This document shows positions 17,649 through 26,722 of a stretch of DNA of 64,000 nucleotides, one piece after another. Below the pieces are notes generated by a model, which worked only from the letters and a program-made list of their open reading frames with translations, was not told the origin of the DNA and did not search any database. Numbering within the stretch: the first letter of the stretch is position 1; each line of letters starts with the position of its first letter. The stretch spans positions 248,001-312,000 of the forward strand of contig NZ_BMBP01000001.1 of assembly GCF_014634745.1 (NCBI RefSeq). The letters are read 5' to 3'. The translations under genes and the position numbers were made by a program. Source of the DNA: Leuconostoc pseudomesenteroides KCTC 3652 (GTDB taxonomy: Bacteria > Bacillota > Bacilli > Lactobacillales > Lactobacillaceae).

Positions 17649-18563
17649 CTATAATACATGCTGTTTCAAAAATGCAGCAACTCGTTCAATATATTCTTGC
17701 GGATATTCTTCAAAAGCAGCAACATGCCCTGCGCCCTGCGGCAACCACACATCATGCTCTCCGTGATGCAGTTTAATCAATTCATAAACCATTTTGGTCG
17801 GCACAAAATCATCAGCTAAGCCATGAATAAACAGCGTTGGCAATTGACTTTTTCCAATTAAAGGACGGGCATCTGCCTGAGAATACTGAAAGCCAGCCCG
17901 CCAACCAGACATCCAATTTAAAACGTTTAAAAAAGGGAATGCCGGCAAATGAAACATATGTCCAGCCTGATATCTGAGTTCATCGTAGGCGCTTGTATAG
18001 GCCGAATCAGATATCACGGCTTTGACATTATTTGGTAGCTTTTCACCACTTACAGACAAAACCGTTGTCGCGCCCATGGACATGCCCATCAAAACAATTT
18101 TCTGCTGTTTATCTTTTTGACACACCATATCAATCCACTGCAAATAGTCAAAGCGATCCAAATAACCAAACCCAATAAATTTACCACCCGACTCACCATG
18201 TGCCCGATTATCTGGCACTAAAACGTTAAAGCCTAAGCTGTAAAACAAATCACCATAAGTTGCCATTCTAGCTTTTGTTATACGCCAGCCATGACTTAAA
18301 ATGACAGTTTTTTCACTGTGCTGATTAGCAACATACCACGCTTTCAATTTCAAACCATCAAACGAAGTTATTGTCCAAGTTTCTCGTGGTAGTCGATTAA
18401 ACCTTTCTTGATTAGCAAATAAAACGTTATCTGGATACACATCATCTGGCACAACTGTTTTTTCACTAGCCACTGTGGCCATTCTAAAAAGTTGATTTGT
18501 ACCAAGAATAGCACCACCTAAAGCCAGACTCGCAGCTAAAAGCGTTGTTGTTCTTTTTTTCAT
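17649..18563 (-). CDS. Alpha/beta hydrolase, membrane-anchored
   Basis: This 304-residue serine hydrolase has a basic N terminus and a hydrophobic segment (residues 6-28), which suggests anchoring with the domain outside. The nucleophile elbow is GMSMGA (Ser about 154), the Asp is in HGLADDFVP and the catalytic His in GAGHVAAF. It resembles YqkD-type hydrolases of Firmicutes, whose substrates are unknown. AGGGGT lies 10 nt before the ATG. It sits 15 nt after queA in the ruvB-queA block, and a gap of about 150 nt without a terminator separates it from ruvA. Confidence 0.85.
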   Translation of the reverse strand: MKKRTTTLLAASLALGGAILGTNQLFRMATVASEKTVVPDDVYPDNVLFANQERFNRLPRETWTITSFDGLKLKAWYVANQHSEKTVILSHGWRITKARMATYGDLFYSLGFNVLVPDNRAHGESGGKFIGFGYLDRFDYLQWIDMVCQKDKQQKIVLMGMSMGATTVLSVSGEKLPNNVKAVISDSAYTSAYDELRYQAGHMFHLPAFPFLNVLNWMSGWRAGFQYSQADARPLIGKSQLPTLFIHGLADDFVPTKMVYELIKLHHGEHDVWLPQGAGHVAAFEEYPQEYIERVAAFLKQHVL

Positions 18564-18578
18564 TCATTTATACCCCTA

Positions 18579-19640
18579 TTATTTGTGAATGAACATGGCA
18601 TCTCCAAAACTAAAGAAGCGATATTTATCTGCAACAGCGTGCGAATAAGCATTCAAAATATTATCACGGCCAGTAAAAGCAGCCACCAGCATAACAAGCG
18701 TTGATTTAGGCAAATGAAAATTGGTTATGAATGCATCCACAACAGTCCAATGATAACCAGGCTTAATGAAAATATCAGTCCATCCAGAATCAGCTTTTAG
18801 GTCACCATCAAACTTTGACCCAATTGTTTCTAACGTCCTGATTGATGTCGTACCAGTAGCAATAATACGTCCGCCATTAGCACGCACTTCATTCAATTGA
18901 TCCGCTGCCTCTTGACTTAATTGATAAAACTCACTGTGCATTTTGTGATCGTCAATATTTTCTTCATCAACTGGTCTAAATGTTCCCAGCCCAACGTGAA
19001 GTGTTAGCTCGACTGTTTTAACTCCCTTAGCTCGAACCTTGTCTAATAATTCAGGCGTCCAATGCAGCCCTGCAGTTGGCGCAGCAGCGGAACCATCTAC
19101 TTTTGAATAAACAGTCTGATATCGCTCTTGGTCATCTAACTTTTCTTTAATATAAGGTGGCAACGGCATTTCACCTAACTGCTCCAATAATTCCATGAAA
19201 ATGCCATCGTAATGGAATTCAACATAACGACCACCGTGCTCCAACTCACCAACGACCGTAGCTGTCATAATCGGATTATCCAAGTCATCCCCAAAAACAA
19301 TTGTTGAACCAACTGGTGATTTTTTTGCAGGTTTCACCAACGTTTCCCAAACATCACCGTGATCTTGACGCAACAATAATACTTCGGCATGACCGCCTGT
19401 TTCTGGTCTAGCTCCATGTAAACGTGCCGGTAAAACGCGTGAATTATTCATCACAATTGCATCCCCAGCGTTGACATAGTCCAAAATATCATAAAAATGC
19501 TTATCCTCATATTGACCTGTCTCTGCGTTAAGAACTAACAAACGTGAGGCATCGCGCTGTTTTAGCGGTGTTTGCGCAATCAATTCTTCCGGTAAATCAT
19601 AATCAAAATCTGATAACGTGTAGTGTTTCTCTGTTGTCAT
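18579..19640 (-). CDS. queA: tRNA preQ1(34) S-adenosylmethionine ribosyltransferase-isomerase
   Basis: QueA transfers the ribosyl part of SAM to preQ1 at tRNA position 34, the second-to-last step in queuosine formation. The 353-residue protein is full-length and shows [15 protein letters not shown] at the N terminus, [16 protein letters not shown] and FHLPKSTL, all family signatures. GGAAAAGGAAA precedes the ATG. It begins 2 nt after the metallophosphoesterase. ruvB-queA linkage is common; here the order and an inserted phosphoesterase differ from the usual ruvA-ruvB-queA. Confidence 0.96.
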   Translation of the reverse strand: MTTEKHYTLSDFDYDLPEELIAQTPLKQRDASRLLVLNAETGQYEDKHFYDILDYVNAGDAIVMNNSRVLPARLHGARPETGGHAEVLLLRQDHGDVWETLVKPAKKSPVGSTIVFGDDLDNPIMTATVVGELEHGGRYVEFHYDGIFMELLEQLGEMPLPPYIKEKLDDQERYQTVYSKVDGSAAAPTAGLHWTPELLDKVRAKGVKTVELTLHVGLGTFRPVDEENIDDHKMHSEFYQLSQEAADQLNEVRANGGRIIATGTTSIRTLETIGSKFDGDLKADSGWTDIFIKPGYHWTVVDAFITNFHLPKSTLVMLVAAFTGRDNILNAYSHAVADKYRFFSFGDAMFIHK

Positions 19641-19642
19641 TA

Positions 19643-20503
19643 TTAGTTTCCTTTTCCGCCGCTGTTCCCAGCTAGCCCCGTTGCTTTTTCAAATTCATAT
19701 CCCGTTTGTGAAACAGCCATTTTTTCATCAAGTGACAGCTGTTTATTCACGTTCGGTATGTCAAAACGCTCTAGTACGTCTGCATAAGTTAAATGATTCT
19801 TGTTGAGATATTCAACCAATAAAGCGAGTTCATGACGTTGTGTGGGTGTCGGTTTGTTGATGGTGATGACTTCATCAAATGCCCGCTCGACTTGTCGGTC
19901 AAATCGCTTATTTTCCGACTCAATAGCATATGATTGTTCAATCATTTCTAACCGCTTTTTTAATTCCAGCCATAACTTATCAAATGACAAGGGTTGACCA
20001 AAAGGATATTGCTGCATCAAAACAGAGTCAAGCGATAAATTGACCATACCGTGGTTTTCATACTCTGCTTCGTGAATGTGACCATGTACCGACAAAATTG
20101 GATATGGCAAATCAATTGCGTAATGGCTTAACCAAACCTGAATGCCATTTATTTTAATAGCCTTCGCTGTATCGACCACCTCAATGAGTTTTGTTTCAGG
20201 CGCCTTCAAGGCTGCTTTAAGTTGATCAGAATGGTCATGGTTGCCTTTGAAAAAAACTTTTTGTCCTTTTAGACGAGCCAATTGTGCAACAAAGTCCTGT
20301 TTCTTACGAAACATACCTAAATCACCCAAGAAATACACAACATCATCATCGTTTACCGTATCGTTCCATTGGTTTTCAAGATACTGATCCATATTGGAAA
20401 CTGTAGGCTCAATGTCTAAGTTCCGCAACGCATCTGCTCTTGATTTATCAAAATATAAAATTTTTTCGTGGTTAAAATGCGTATCAGAAATAATAAAATT
20501 CAT
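19643..20503 (-). CDS. Calcineurin-like metallophosphoesterase
   Basis: This 286-residue phosphoesterase contains all metal-binding motifs in order: [29 protein letters not shown] and HGHIHEAE. The first 150 residues form the catalytic domain. The last 130 are a helical, charged extension of unknown function, longer than the small YfcE-type enzymes. It overlaps the end of ruvB by 4 nt and is followed by queA, so it is translated with both. The natural substrate is not known. Confidence 0.82.
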   Translation of the reverse strand: MNFIISDTHFNHEKILYFDKSRADALRNLDIEPTVSNMDQYLENQWNDTVNDDDVVYFLGDLGMFRKKQDFVAQLARLKGQKVFFKGNHDHSDQLKAALKAPETKLIEVVDTAKAIKINGIQVWLSHYAIDLPYPILSVHGHIHEAEYENHGMVNLSLDSVLMQQYPFGQPLSFDKLWLELKKRLEMIEQSYAIESENKRFDRQVERAFDEVITINKPTPTQRHELALLVEYLNKNHLTYADVLERFDIPNVNKQLSLDEKMAVSQTGYEFEKATGLAGNSGGKGN

Positions 20504-21558
20504 GATAGTTCCTCTTGATAAGGTACGCCAAGATGTTCGTAAGCTGCCTGCGTCACCACCCGTCCACGCGGGGTACGTTGCAAAAAACCAATTTGCAGCA
20601 AATAAGGTTCAACCATAGACTCCAATGTTTCAGCTTCTTCACCAATATTAGCTGCAATTGTATTTAATCCCACTGGTCCACCATGATAATAGGCAATCAT
20701 AGTATCTAAAAATTTATGATCTGTTTCGTCTAAGCCACGATTGTCAACACGTAGTTTGTCTAGACCAACTCTAACAATTTCTTTGTCAATTGCTTGTTTC
20801 CCTTGTACTTGCGCAAAGTCCCTTACCCGTTTTAATAAACGATTGGCAATTCGGGGTGTCCCGCGTGACCGCAAGGCAACTTCATAAGCTCCTTCTGGCT
20901 TAACAGGCGCGTGCAAAATATCGGCTGTGCGAACCACAATATGTTGCAACTCTTCTGGTGTATAAAACTGGAGCGCGTTAATAATACCGAACCGATCCCG
21001 CAAAGGTTTCGATAGCATGCCAGGTCTAGTTGTCGCACCAATTAACGTAAACGGTGGCAAGGGAAAATGGACTGCTCGAGCGGTTGGTCCCTGTCCAACC
21101 ATAATATCCACAAAATAGTCTTCCATTGCCGAATACATCATTTCTTCAATGTTAGTTGGCATACGATGAATTTCATCGATAAATAAAATATCTCCTGGCT
21201 CAAGTTCGTTTAGCAATGCCACTAAATCACCTGGCTTCTCAATAGCAGGACCTGATGTCGTCTTGATATGAACCCCCATTTCATTAGCAATAATCATCGC
21301 TAACGTAGTTTTTCCTAGTCCTGGTGGGCCAAATAACAGTACGTGATCTAACGCTTCTTCTCGTTGCTTGGCAGCAGCAATATAGACAGACAGCTCATCT
21401 TTGAGCGGTGTCTGTCCAATATATTCTCGTAAATATTGTGGTCTCAATGATAATTCGTCATGACGCTCCGCCTCATTTGCTTCTGCATCACGTAATAGTT
21501 CATCAACTTCAGTATTTTCTTCATACCATTGGTTAAATTGTGGTTCTGTTTCTGTCAT
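20500..21558 (-). CDS. ruvB: Holliday junction helicase subunit RuvB
   Basis: RuvB is the hexameric AAA+ motor that drives branch migration with RuvA. Walker [10 protein letters not shown], Walker B LFIDEIH, sensor GATTRPGML and the winged-helix tail ([11 protein letters not shown]) are all present; length 352 residues. Two ATGs are possible (21564 and 21558). Neither has a Shine-Dalgarno. TATAAT at 21566-21571 ends 7 nt before the 21558 ATG, so initiation on a leaderless message at 21558 is favoured. It heads the block ruvB-phosphoesterase-queA-hydrolase-ruvA. Confidence 0.95.
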   Translation of the reverse strand: MTETEPQFNQWYEENTEVDELLRDAEANEAERHDELSLRPQYLREYIGQTPLKDELSVYIAAAKQREEALDHVLLFGPPGLGKTTLAMIIANEMGVHIKTTSGPAIEKPGDLVALLNELEPGDILFIDEIHRMPTNIEEMMYSAMEDYFVDIMVGQGPTARAVHFPLPPFTLIGATTRPGMLSKPLRDRFGIINALQFYTPEELQHIVVRTADILHAPVKPEGAYEVALRSRGTPRIANRLLKRVRDFAQVQGKQAIDKEIVRVGLDKLRVDNRGLDETDHKFLDTMIAYYHGGPVGLNTIAANIGEEAETLESMVEPYLLQIGFLQRTPRGRVVTQAAYEHLGVPYQEELS

Positions 21559-21565
21559 ACACATT

Positions 21566-21571
21566 ATTATA
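21566..21571 (-). promoter_or_regulatory. -10 box immediately before ruvB
   Basis: A perfect TATAAT on the minus strand ends 7 nt before the ATG at 21558. The -35 is weak (TTTTTA at a 16-nt spacing). It would give a message starting at or next to the ATG. Confidence 0.45.
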
Positions 21572-21588
21572 CACGTTTATCATAACGT

Positions 21589-21626
21589 AAAAAAGCCATT
21601 CTATCGACGATACAATGGCTTTTTTG
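21589..21626. terminator. Terminator between yfcE-like gene and ruvB
   Basis: AAAAAAGCCATT / AATGGCTTTTTT with a 13-14 nt loop. It ends the minus-strand yfcE/rdgB/murI unit. Confidence 0.85.
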
Positions 21627-21644
21627 AACAACAACACGCTACTC

Positions 21645-22181
21645 TTATCGTGCGACAATCACTGTTAAATCTGGTAGAGCTTCATGCCGACGATTATAAA
21701 ATGTCACTGTAAACTTAGTCTCATTAACTGACAATACAGCATACGTGCCGCCTAAGTTAGCGTGTGATCCTTTTGGAATGGTTGTAGAACCAGGATTGAT
21801 AAACAATTTACCTTGGTAAGTGACAGCACCTTCTTTATGTGTATGACCAAAAAGCACTACTTGCGCGTTTGCTTCATCCGCCGCTCGGCTCATTTGCTGT
21901 AAATTAGCCCAACCTAGTAGGGAAGTAGCATCATACAGATGACCATGTGTTTGGAAAAAAGTAACGCCGTCAATCGTTGTTGCGCGTGCATCAACGAAGT
22001 CAGGATCATCATCCATATTGCCAATCACGGTAGAAACGCCTTCAAACACTTTATCATCAGCAGGTAGTTCCGAATCACCATCATAAAAAATACCATCAAC
22101 CCGTGATTGCCATTGCTTTAAAATATCCAAAAAGATAGCACGATCACCATGAATATCTGATACGATTAAAAATTGACTCAT
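21645..22181 (-). CDS. YfcE-family metal-dependent phosphodiesterase
   Basis: This 178-residue small phosphodiesterase has motifs SDIHGD, YDGDSE, GNMDD, QTHGHLYD and FGHTHKE in the usual order. Start at ATG 22181, supported by AAAGGAT upstream; an in-frame ATG at 22283 lies inside rdgB and has no ribosome site. It is third in the operon murI-rdgB-yfcE, an arrangement repeatedly seen in Firmicutes. Family members act on bis-p-nitrophenyl phosphate or cyclic nucleotides in vitro; the true substrate is unknown. Confidence 0.88.
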   Translation of the reverse strand: MSQFLIVSDIHGDRAIFLDILKQWQSRVDGIFYDGDSELPADDKVFEGVSTVIGNMDDDPDFVDARATTIDGVTFFQTHGHLYDATSLLGWANLQQMSRAADEANAQVVLFGHTHKEGAVTYQGKLFINPGSTTIPKGSHANLGGTYAVLSVNETKFTVTFYNRRHEALPDLTVIVAR

Positions 22182-22209
22182 AATATGAATTATCCTTTCA
22201 TTGCTAAAC

Positions 22210-22812
22210 TTAATTTTCTGCCAACCATTGTGGGAGTTGTTTGCCAAGTGACTGCAACGCAAGGCCACGATGACTAACAGCATTTTTTTCTGAAGCCGTT
22301 AATTCAGCAAAAGTTCGATTGAACTGTGGCACCCAAAAAATGGGATCGTAGCCAAATCCATTATCACCATGTCGTTGCGTTGTAATAACACCATCAATGG
22401 TACCAGAAGTGACCAGCCGTTGCCTGTTAGGCGATAACAATACAATTACACTGTGAAAATGTGCCGCACGGTTAGTAGTATCACCCATCTTAGAGAAAAC
22501 TTTTTCTATATTTGCGTCGTCATCATGATCACCTGCATATCTAGCAGAATAAACACCCGGTTCGCCGTTTAAAGCATCAATCGTCAAACCCGAATCATCA
22601 GCTAAAATATAGTCATTAGGCGCGATTTTTGCGATTGTGGTAACTTTTTTTGTGGCATTTTCTTCAAACGTTTGACCGTCCTCAATGATTTCTGGCACAT
22701 TATCTAATTCCCGCAACGGTACGACTTTCAAATCAACATTGATATCACGTAATATCGATTCTAATTCTTGCATTTTGTGTTCATTATTACTGGCAATGAT
22801 CAATCTTTTCAT
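22210..22812 (-). CDS. rdgB: XTP/dITP (non-canonical purine NTP) pyrophosphatase
   Basis: This 200-residue HAM1/RdgB house-cleaning enzyme hydrolyses dITP, dHAPTP and XTP to the monophosphate. Signatures: IASNNEHKMQELESIL at the N terminus, LADDSGLTIDALNGEPGVYSARYAG with the catalytic Asp, and the C-terminal GFGYDPIF and SHRGLAL. AGAGGA precedes the ATG. It overlaps the end of murI by 4 nt, so the two are coupled. Confidence 0.95.
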   Translation of the reverse strand: MKRLIIASNNEHKMQELESILRDINVDLKVVPLRELDNVPEIIEDGQTFEENATKKVTTIAKIAPNDYILADDSGLTIDALNGEPGVYSARYAGDHDDDANIEKVFSKMGDTTNRAAHFHSVIVLLSPNRQRLVTSGTIDGVITTQRHGDNGFGYDPIFWVPQFNRTFAELTASEKNAVSHRGLALQSLGKQLPQWLAEN

Positions 22813-23648
22813 ACGCTTTCGTCCTCTAAATGATTATTGGTTATCACTAAATGACGAACATCCAGTGGCTGTGCTCGTGACAACCAGTTCGTCGCAATTT
22901 TCTGGAATGTTACTTTATCACCAGTCGTATGATAAATATCTTGATCATGTCCATGAACAACATCTGAATGCAGGTTGTATGTATCAAGATATTGCCTAAC
23001 AACTGTCACTGTTTCAGCACCAGCATCAATTAGCTTGACTTGGCTCCCCACGGCTGACTGTATAAATGGTGATAAAAGCGGAAAATGTGTACACCCTAGA
23101 ATAAGCGTATCAACTGTGTCATCACCAAAATGACTTAAGTGATCTGCCACTAATTTTTGGGCGTATTCGGATTCATAGTCATCGTCTTCCACCAACGTAA
23201 CAAAATCAGGTTCAGGTTGGGCCTGCACTATAACATTCGGCGCCAAGTTAGCCACTTCTTTTTCATAAATACCACTTGTTACCGTACCTTGGGTAGCAAT
23301 TAAACCAATATGGTTACTTTTAGTCATACGAACTGCTGCTTCAGCACCAGATTGAATTACGCCAATGACGGGAATTGGTAACTTTGTCTGTAACAGTGGT
23401 AGTGCTCGGGCCGTCGCAGTATTGCAGGCAATCACCAGTAATTTAATCTTTTTTGTTTCAATCAAAAAATTGGCCATCTGAAAAGTATAATCGATTACTT
23501 CTTGAGCTGGCCGAGGACCATACGGCATACGTGCTGTATCGCCAATATACATAAATTGTTCGTTAGGTAGTTGTTCTTGGGCAGCCTTAACAACGGTTAA
23601 ACCACCAATGCCAGAATCAATGAACCCAATTGGATTATTTTTATTCAT
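22809..23648 (-). CDS. murI: Glutamate racemase
   Basis: MurI supplies D-glutamate for peptidoglycan. The 279-residue protein opens with GFIDSGIGGLTV, has the first catalytic Cys in ACNTATA and the second in LGCTHFPLL, and Asp and His in the expected places. Start chosen at ATG 23648. There is no Shine-Dalgarno; CATAAT ends 7 nt before the ATG and TTGCAT lies 16 nt further up, so a leaderless message is plausible. A longer in-frame ATG at 23687 also lacks a ribosome site. First gene of murI-rdgB-yfcE, divergent from the YslB-family gene. Confidence 0.94.
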   Translation of the reverse strand: MNKNNPIGFIDSGIGGLTVVKAAQEQLPNEQFMYIGDTARMPYGPRPAQEVIDYTFQMANFLIETKKIKLLVIACNTATARALPLLQTKLPIPVIGVIQSGAEAAVRMTKSNHIGLIATQGTVTSGIYEKEVANLAPNVIVQAQPEPDFVTLVEDDDYESEYAQKLVADHLSHFGDDTVDTLILGCTHFPLLSPFIQSAVGSQVKLIDAGAETVTVVRQYLDTYNLHSDVVHGHDQDIYHTTGDKVTFQKIATNWLSRAQPLDVRHLVITNNHLEDESV

Positions 23649-23655
23649 ATTATTA

Positions 23656-23683
23656 ATTATGAACGGCTTAATTAAAAATGCAA
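23656..23683 (-). promoter_or_regulatory. murI promoter (leaderless layout)
   Basis: TTGCAT, a 16-nt spacer and CATAAT, then 7 nt to the ATG. Confidence 0.5.
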
Positions 23684-23734
23684 GCATTTCACAGTCATAA
23701 TTGTGTATAATGAAATGAAAGGATTACCGCACTT

Positions 23735-24436
23735 ATGGACATCAATGATTACGATAAAATTTTACGAACAAATTTTCAAGTCAATAGCTTCGCACTTAGC
23801 CTTTTACGCGATGGTTTACTCGTTAATTTATTACAAGAAGACTATCCTCACATTCTGTACTGGGCTGGAAAAGAGATTGCACGCCAATTTCCAACTGATA
23901 CTTTAACTTCTGTCAAAGAATTTTTTGCTGATGCTGCTTTCGGCGATCTAGAAATCAAATCTCAAGATAGTAAAAATCAGCGCTGGGAGTTGACTGGCGA
24001 TCTAGTCAAGCAACGTCTTAGTCTGAATAAGAATGCTGATTTTAGTCTAGAAGCAGGTTTTTTAGCACAACAGCTTGAAGTTCAGACTGGTGCTATTGCT
24101 GAGGCAAATTTCAAGTATCTCAAAAAAAATGAAGGCGTTTCATTTGAAGTCGTAACTGACTTAACCGAAACAGTTAATGTCGAAGATATTAAGCAACGCG
24201 TTGCAGCTCGTGAAACTTTTTTAAAGAAAACACACGATACAACAGAAAATGCTACTATGATTGAGGTTCGCAATGATGATGACATTTCCCGCGAACAATC
24301 AATTACCGATTCCCTCTTAGCCTTTAATTTTGATGACACATTGATGCCCACCGAGGAACACTCTAGTCTGAGTGCTTTGTCCGGTGAAGAAATTGATCCA
24401 TTCAATGTACCCTCTCATCCAAATAAGAATCAATAA
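23735..24436 (+). CDS. YslB-like (DUF2507) protein with C-terminal extension
   Basis: This is a 233-residue cytoplasmic protein. Residues 8-140 match YslB/DUF2507, a V4R-like family (ILYWAGKEIARQFP, then FSLEAGFLAQQLE). The remaining 90 residues are acidic, Ser/Thr/Asp-rich and probably disordered; ordinary family members end near residue 150. AAAGGA precedes the ATG, and TATAAT lies 21 nt before it. Linkage to murI is conserved in Firmicutes, but the function is unknown. The gene ends at a large-loop terminator. Confidence 0.8.
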   Translation: MDINDYDKILRTNFQVNSFALSLLRDGLLVNLLQEDYPHILYWAGKEIARQFPTDTLTSVKEFFADAAFGDLEIKSQDSKNQRWELTGDLVKQRLSLNKNADFSLEAGFLAQQLEVQTGAIAEANFKYLKKNEGVSFEVVTDLTETVNVEDIKQRVAARETFLKKTHDTTENATMIEVRNDDDISREQSITDSLLAFNFDDTLMPTEEHSSLSALSGEEIDPFNVPSHPNKNQ

Positions 24437-24506
24437 AAACCACTAATTTTTATACATTACAGTGCCTCTTCCAGCCGCTTGTACATGTTTAAATTAGTGG
24501 TTTTTA
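24434..24506 (+). terminator. Large-loop terminator of the YslB-like gene
   Basis: A perfect 15-bp stem AAAAACCACTAATTT / AAATTAGTGGTTTTT encloses about 41 nt. Confidence 0.75.
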
Positions 24507-24524
24507 TTATTATATTTTTTTATA

Positions 24525-24661
24525 ATAAAAAATCCCTTGACCTAAGAGGGGGATGGTCAAGGGAATTGATAGCCGAAGCTATCGGTGTTCAACCAGTAAT
24601 TGGGGGAACTGATTGAAACATTACTGGGGGGAGTAATGAAACTCAAATGTTATTTGAGTAT
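24525..24661 (-). ncRNA. Candidate small RNA with three C-rich hairpin loops
   Basis: This 137-nt intergenic RNA reads on the minus strand. TATAAT at 24668-24673 places the start near 24661 (the -35 is weak). In order from the 5' end: stem ACTCAAAT/ATTTGAGT (24641-24659); a 7-bp stem with an exact CCCCCC loop (24619-24638); an imperfect 8-bp stem with loop TCCCCCAATT (24590-24615); GATAGC-TTCG-GCTATC, a stable UUCG tetraloop only in this orientation (24568-24583); and a 10-bp stem with loop ATCCCCCTCTTAG (24532-24564) followed by T6, an ideal terminator. No ORF is present. The C-rich loops could pair with Shine-Dalgarno sequences, as known for Listeria LhrC, streptococcal csRNAs and staphylococcal UCCC-loop RNAs. 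Homology to those is not claimed. This stretch and the flanking terminator fill the 323-nt gap between genes. Confidence 0.7.
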
Positions 24662-24667
24662 GTTTCT

Positions 24668-24673
24668 ATTATA
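24668..24673 (-). promoter_or_regulatory. -10 box of the candidate sRNA
   Basis: A perfect TATAAT on the minus strand, 7 nt upstream of the first hairpin region. No good -35 is visible. Confidence 0.45.
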
Positions 24674-24759
24674 GACCAACTATGACCAAAAAAAGTATCT
24701 ACATTTTGACAAAAACATTACAGAAAAATTACGTTAAAACTTGTCACATAAGTTAACAA

Positions 24760-26115
24760 TTACACAATTAGATTCAACAATAGAACCATTCCCAGTCCCA
24801 CAACAGCAATGATTGTCTCTAATACAGTCCATATTTGCAGTGTTTGCTTAACATTTAAATCAAAATATTCTTTAAACATCCAAAAGCCAGCATCATTGAC
24901 ATGTGAAAATGCTAACGATCCAGCTCCAATAACCAATACCATCAAAGCGGGATTGATACCTGAAGCCGCCATCAACGGCTGGACAAGCCCTGCCGCGGTT
25001 AAGGCAGCTACCGTAGCAGACCCCAATGCAACACGTAATAATACAGTAATTAACCAAGCCAAGATCAGAGGCGAAATTGCTGAATGAATGAACAAATCGG
25101 AAATTTGTTTTGAAATGCCACCATCAATCAATATTTGTTTGAAAGCAGCACCTCCACCAATAATCAATAACAACATAGCGATTGATTTAACAGCATCTTC
25201 AACCGTTACCATCATATCTTTTGTAGCACGACCTTGATGCCATCCCATTGCCCACAAAGCAAATACCAAAGAAATAATCATTGCAGCAACCGGGTTTCCA
25301 ATCATAGTAATGAAAGCGTCAATTCCCTTCGGGTTTTTAAAAGGTTGACCATCATTGTAGATAATTGTGTAAATGGTCGTAATTCCCATTAATAAAACAG
25401 GAAACAATGACGTCAAAACTGAAATACCAAAACTGGGTGTCTCATTAATTTGAAAAGTCTTTTGTTGCCCAAATGCCGTTAATTGCTTTTTAACTACAAA
25501 AGCATCTGGTGCAAATTTCTGTGCTAATTTTGTAAAAATCGGTCCCGCAATAATAGCAGCCGGAATGGCCACGATTAAGCCATACACTAATACAGTTCCC
25601 GGATTAGCACCTAGTGCCCCCGCAATCGCTGTTGGTGCTGGATGAGGCGGCAAAAAACCGTGCGTTACTGACAAAGCAGCAGCCATTGGAATACCAAGAT
25701 AAAGTAAAGGCACTGAAGCTTCTAAAGCAATCGCAAAAACAATCGGAATCAGTAACACCATGCCCACTTCAAAGAATAACGCAATACCTATGATAAAAGC
25801 CGCGACCATAATTGCTAACTGAACACGCTTTTTTCCAAATTTAGCAATCAGTGTGTGTGCAATACGATAAGCACCACCGGCATCAGCGACTAATCTTCCT
25901 AATACTGCACCAAAGCCAAACACAATGGCCAATTCACCAAGGGATGAACCAATACCATTTTGAATTGAAGTGGGAATTTGATCCAGTGGCATACCTAATC
26001 CCGCGCCAACTAGAGCAGCAGTTAAAATCAGTGAAATAAAAGTATTAATCTTAAACTTGATAATCAAGACTAATAAAAATAGGATGCCCAATCCTAAAAC
26101 AACAAATGACATCAT
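24760..26115 (-). CDS. Gluconate:H+ symporter (GntP family)
   Basis: This 451-residue permease imports gluconate or a related sugar acid with protons. It has 12 or more hydrophobic segments and the GntP signatures FGFGAVLGRLVADAGG, ALFFEVGMVLL, THGFLPPHPAPTAIAG and FSHVNDAGFW. Starts at 26121, 26115 and 26112 are in frame; AGGAGA is 6 nt before 26115, while 26121 abuts it. No gluconate kinase or GntR regulator is adjacent. A perfect cre site lies upstream, so CcpA repression is likely. The candidate sRNA lies downstream on the same strand. Confidence 0.9.
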   Translation of the reverse strand: MMSFVVLGLGILFLLVLIIKFKINTFISLILTAALVGAGLGMPLDQIPTSIQNGIGSSLGELAIVFGFGAVLGRLVADAGGAYRIAHTLIAKFGKKRVQLAIMVAAFIIGIALFFEVGMVLLIPIVFAIALEASVPLLYLGIPMAAALSVTHGFLPPHPAPTAIAGALGANPGTVLVYGLIVAIPAAIIAGPIFTKLAQKFAPDAFVVKKQLTAFGQQKTFQINETPSFGISVLTSLFPVLLMGITTIYTIIYNDGQPFKNPKGIDAFITMIGNPVAAMIISLVFALWAMGWHQGRATKDMMVTVEDAVKSIAMLLLIIGGGAAFKQILIDGGISKQISDLFIHSAISPLILAWLITVLLRVALGSATVAALTAAGLVQPLMAASGINPALMVLVIGAGSLAFSHVNDAGFWMFKEYFDLNVKQTLQIWTVLETIIAVVGLGMVLLLNLIV

Positions 26116-26145
26116 ACGCATTCTCCTAAACAATATGTTATTTTT

Positions 26146-26159
26146 TGTAACCGCTTTCA
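26146..26159. promoter_or_regulatory. cre site upstream of the gluconate permease
   Basis: TGTAACCGCTTTCA matches every position of the CcpA consensus TGWNANCGNTNWCA, 31 nt before the start. Confidence 0.75.
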
Positions 26160-26202
26160 TTTTATCACACAATTCATATTTGTGGTTAAATTTTGTCGCA
26201 AA

Positions 26203-26230
26203 AAAAAGCACCTCACATGGAGATGCTTTT
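26203..26230 (-). terminator. rplS terminator
   Basis: AGCATCTC / GAGGTGCT (one G-U pair) followed by eight T residues on the minus strand. Confidence 0.85.
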
Positions 26231-26239
26231 TGCAGTAAC

Positions 26240-26599
26240 TTAAACGTCGCGACGACGTTCTTTAATACGAGCTGCCTTACCTTGCAATGCACGCAAGTAG
26301 TACAACTTTGCACGGCGAACCTGACCAAAGCGAACAACTTCAATCTTGTCAACACGTGGTGAGTGCAATGGGAAAGTACGTTCCACACCAACACCTGAAG
26401 AAATCTTACGAACAGTGTAAGTAGATTGGATACCAGCACCCTTGCGCTTGATCACAACACCTTCAAACAACTGAATACGTTCGCGTGAACCTTCAACGAT
26501 CTTAGCATACACTTTAACAGTGTCACCGGCACGGAATTCAGGAATATCAGTACGCAATTGTGCTGATGTTACATTTTCTAAAATACTATTTTGACGCAT
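26240..26599 (-). CDS. rplS: 50S ribosomal protein L19
   Basis: L19 lies at the 30S-50S interface. The 119-residue protein shows [33 protein letters not shown] and the Arg-rich tail [27 protein letters not shown] precedes the ATG. It is monocistronic. The roughly 100 nt upstream contain potential stems (GCCTACGGGC) that could be an autogenous leader, but I cannot assign a known leader family. Confidence 0.97.
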   Translation of the reverse strand: MRQNSILENVTSAQLRTDIPEFRAGDTVKVYAKIVEGSRERIQLFEGVVIKRKGAGIQSTYTVRKISSGVGVERTFPLHSPRVDKIEVVRFGQVRRAKLYYLRALQGKAARIKERRRDV

Positions 26600-26722
26600 T
26601 GGTCATTCTCCTATTCGACAATCTTGCACTTGCCCGTAGGCTAAACGCACAGCGGATTATCGTTAATATGGCAATTATCAGCCACATAACAGTATATCAG
26701 ACACAATGCCCCGTGTCCAGTA

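Noticed and set aside
24525-24661. G-rich plus strand of the sRNA region as a G-quadruplex or plus-strand RNA
   Set aside because: The G-runs are far apart and paired in hairpins; the UUCG loop, -10 box and T-tract all favour the minus strand.
25309-25322. cre-like TGAAAGCGTCAATT inside the gluconate permease
   Set aside because: It fails the consensus at several positions and lies in coding sequence.
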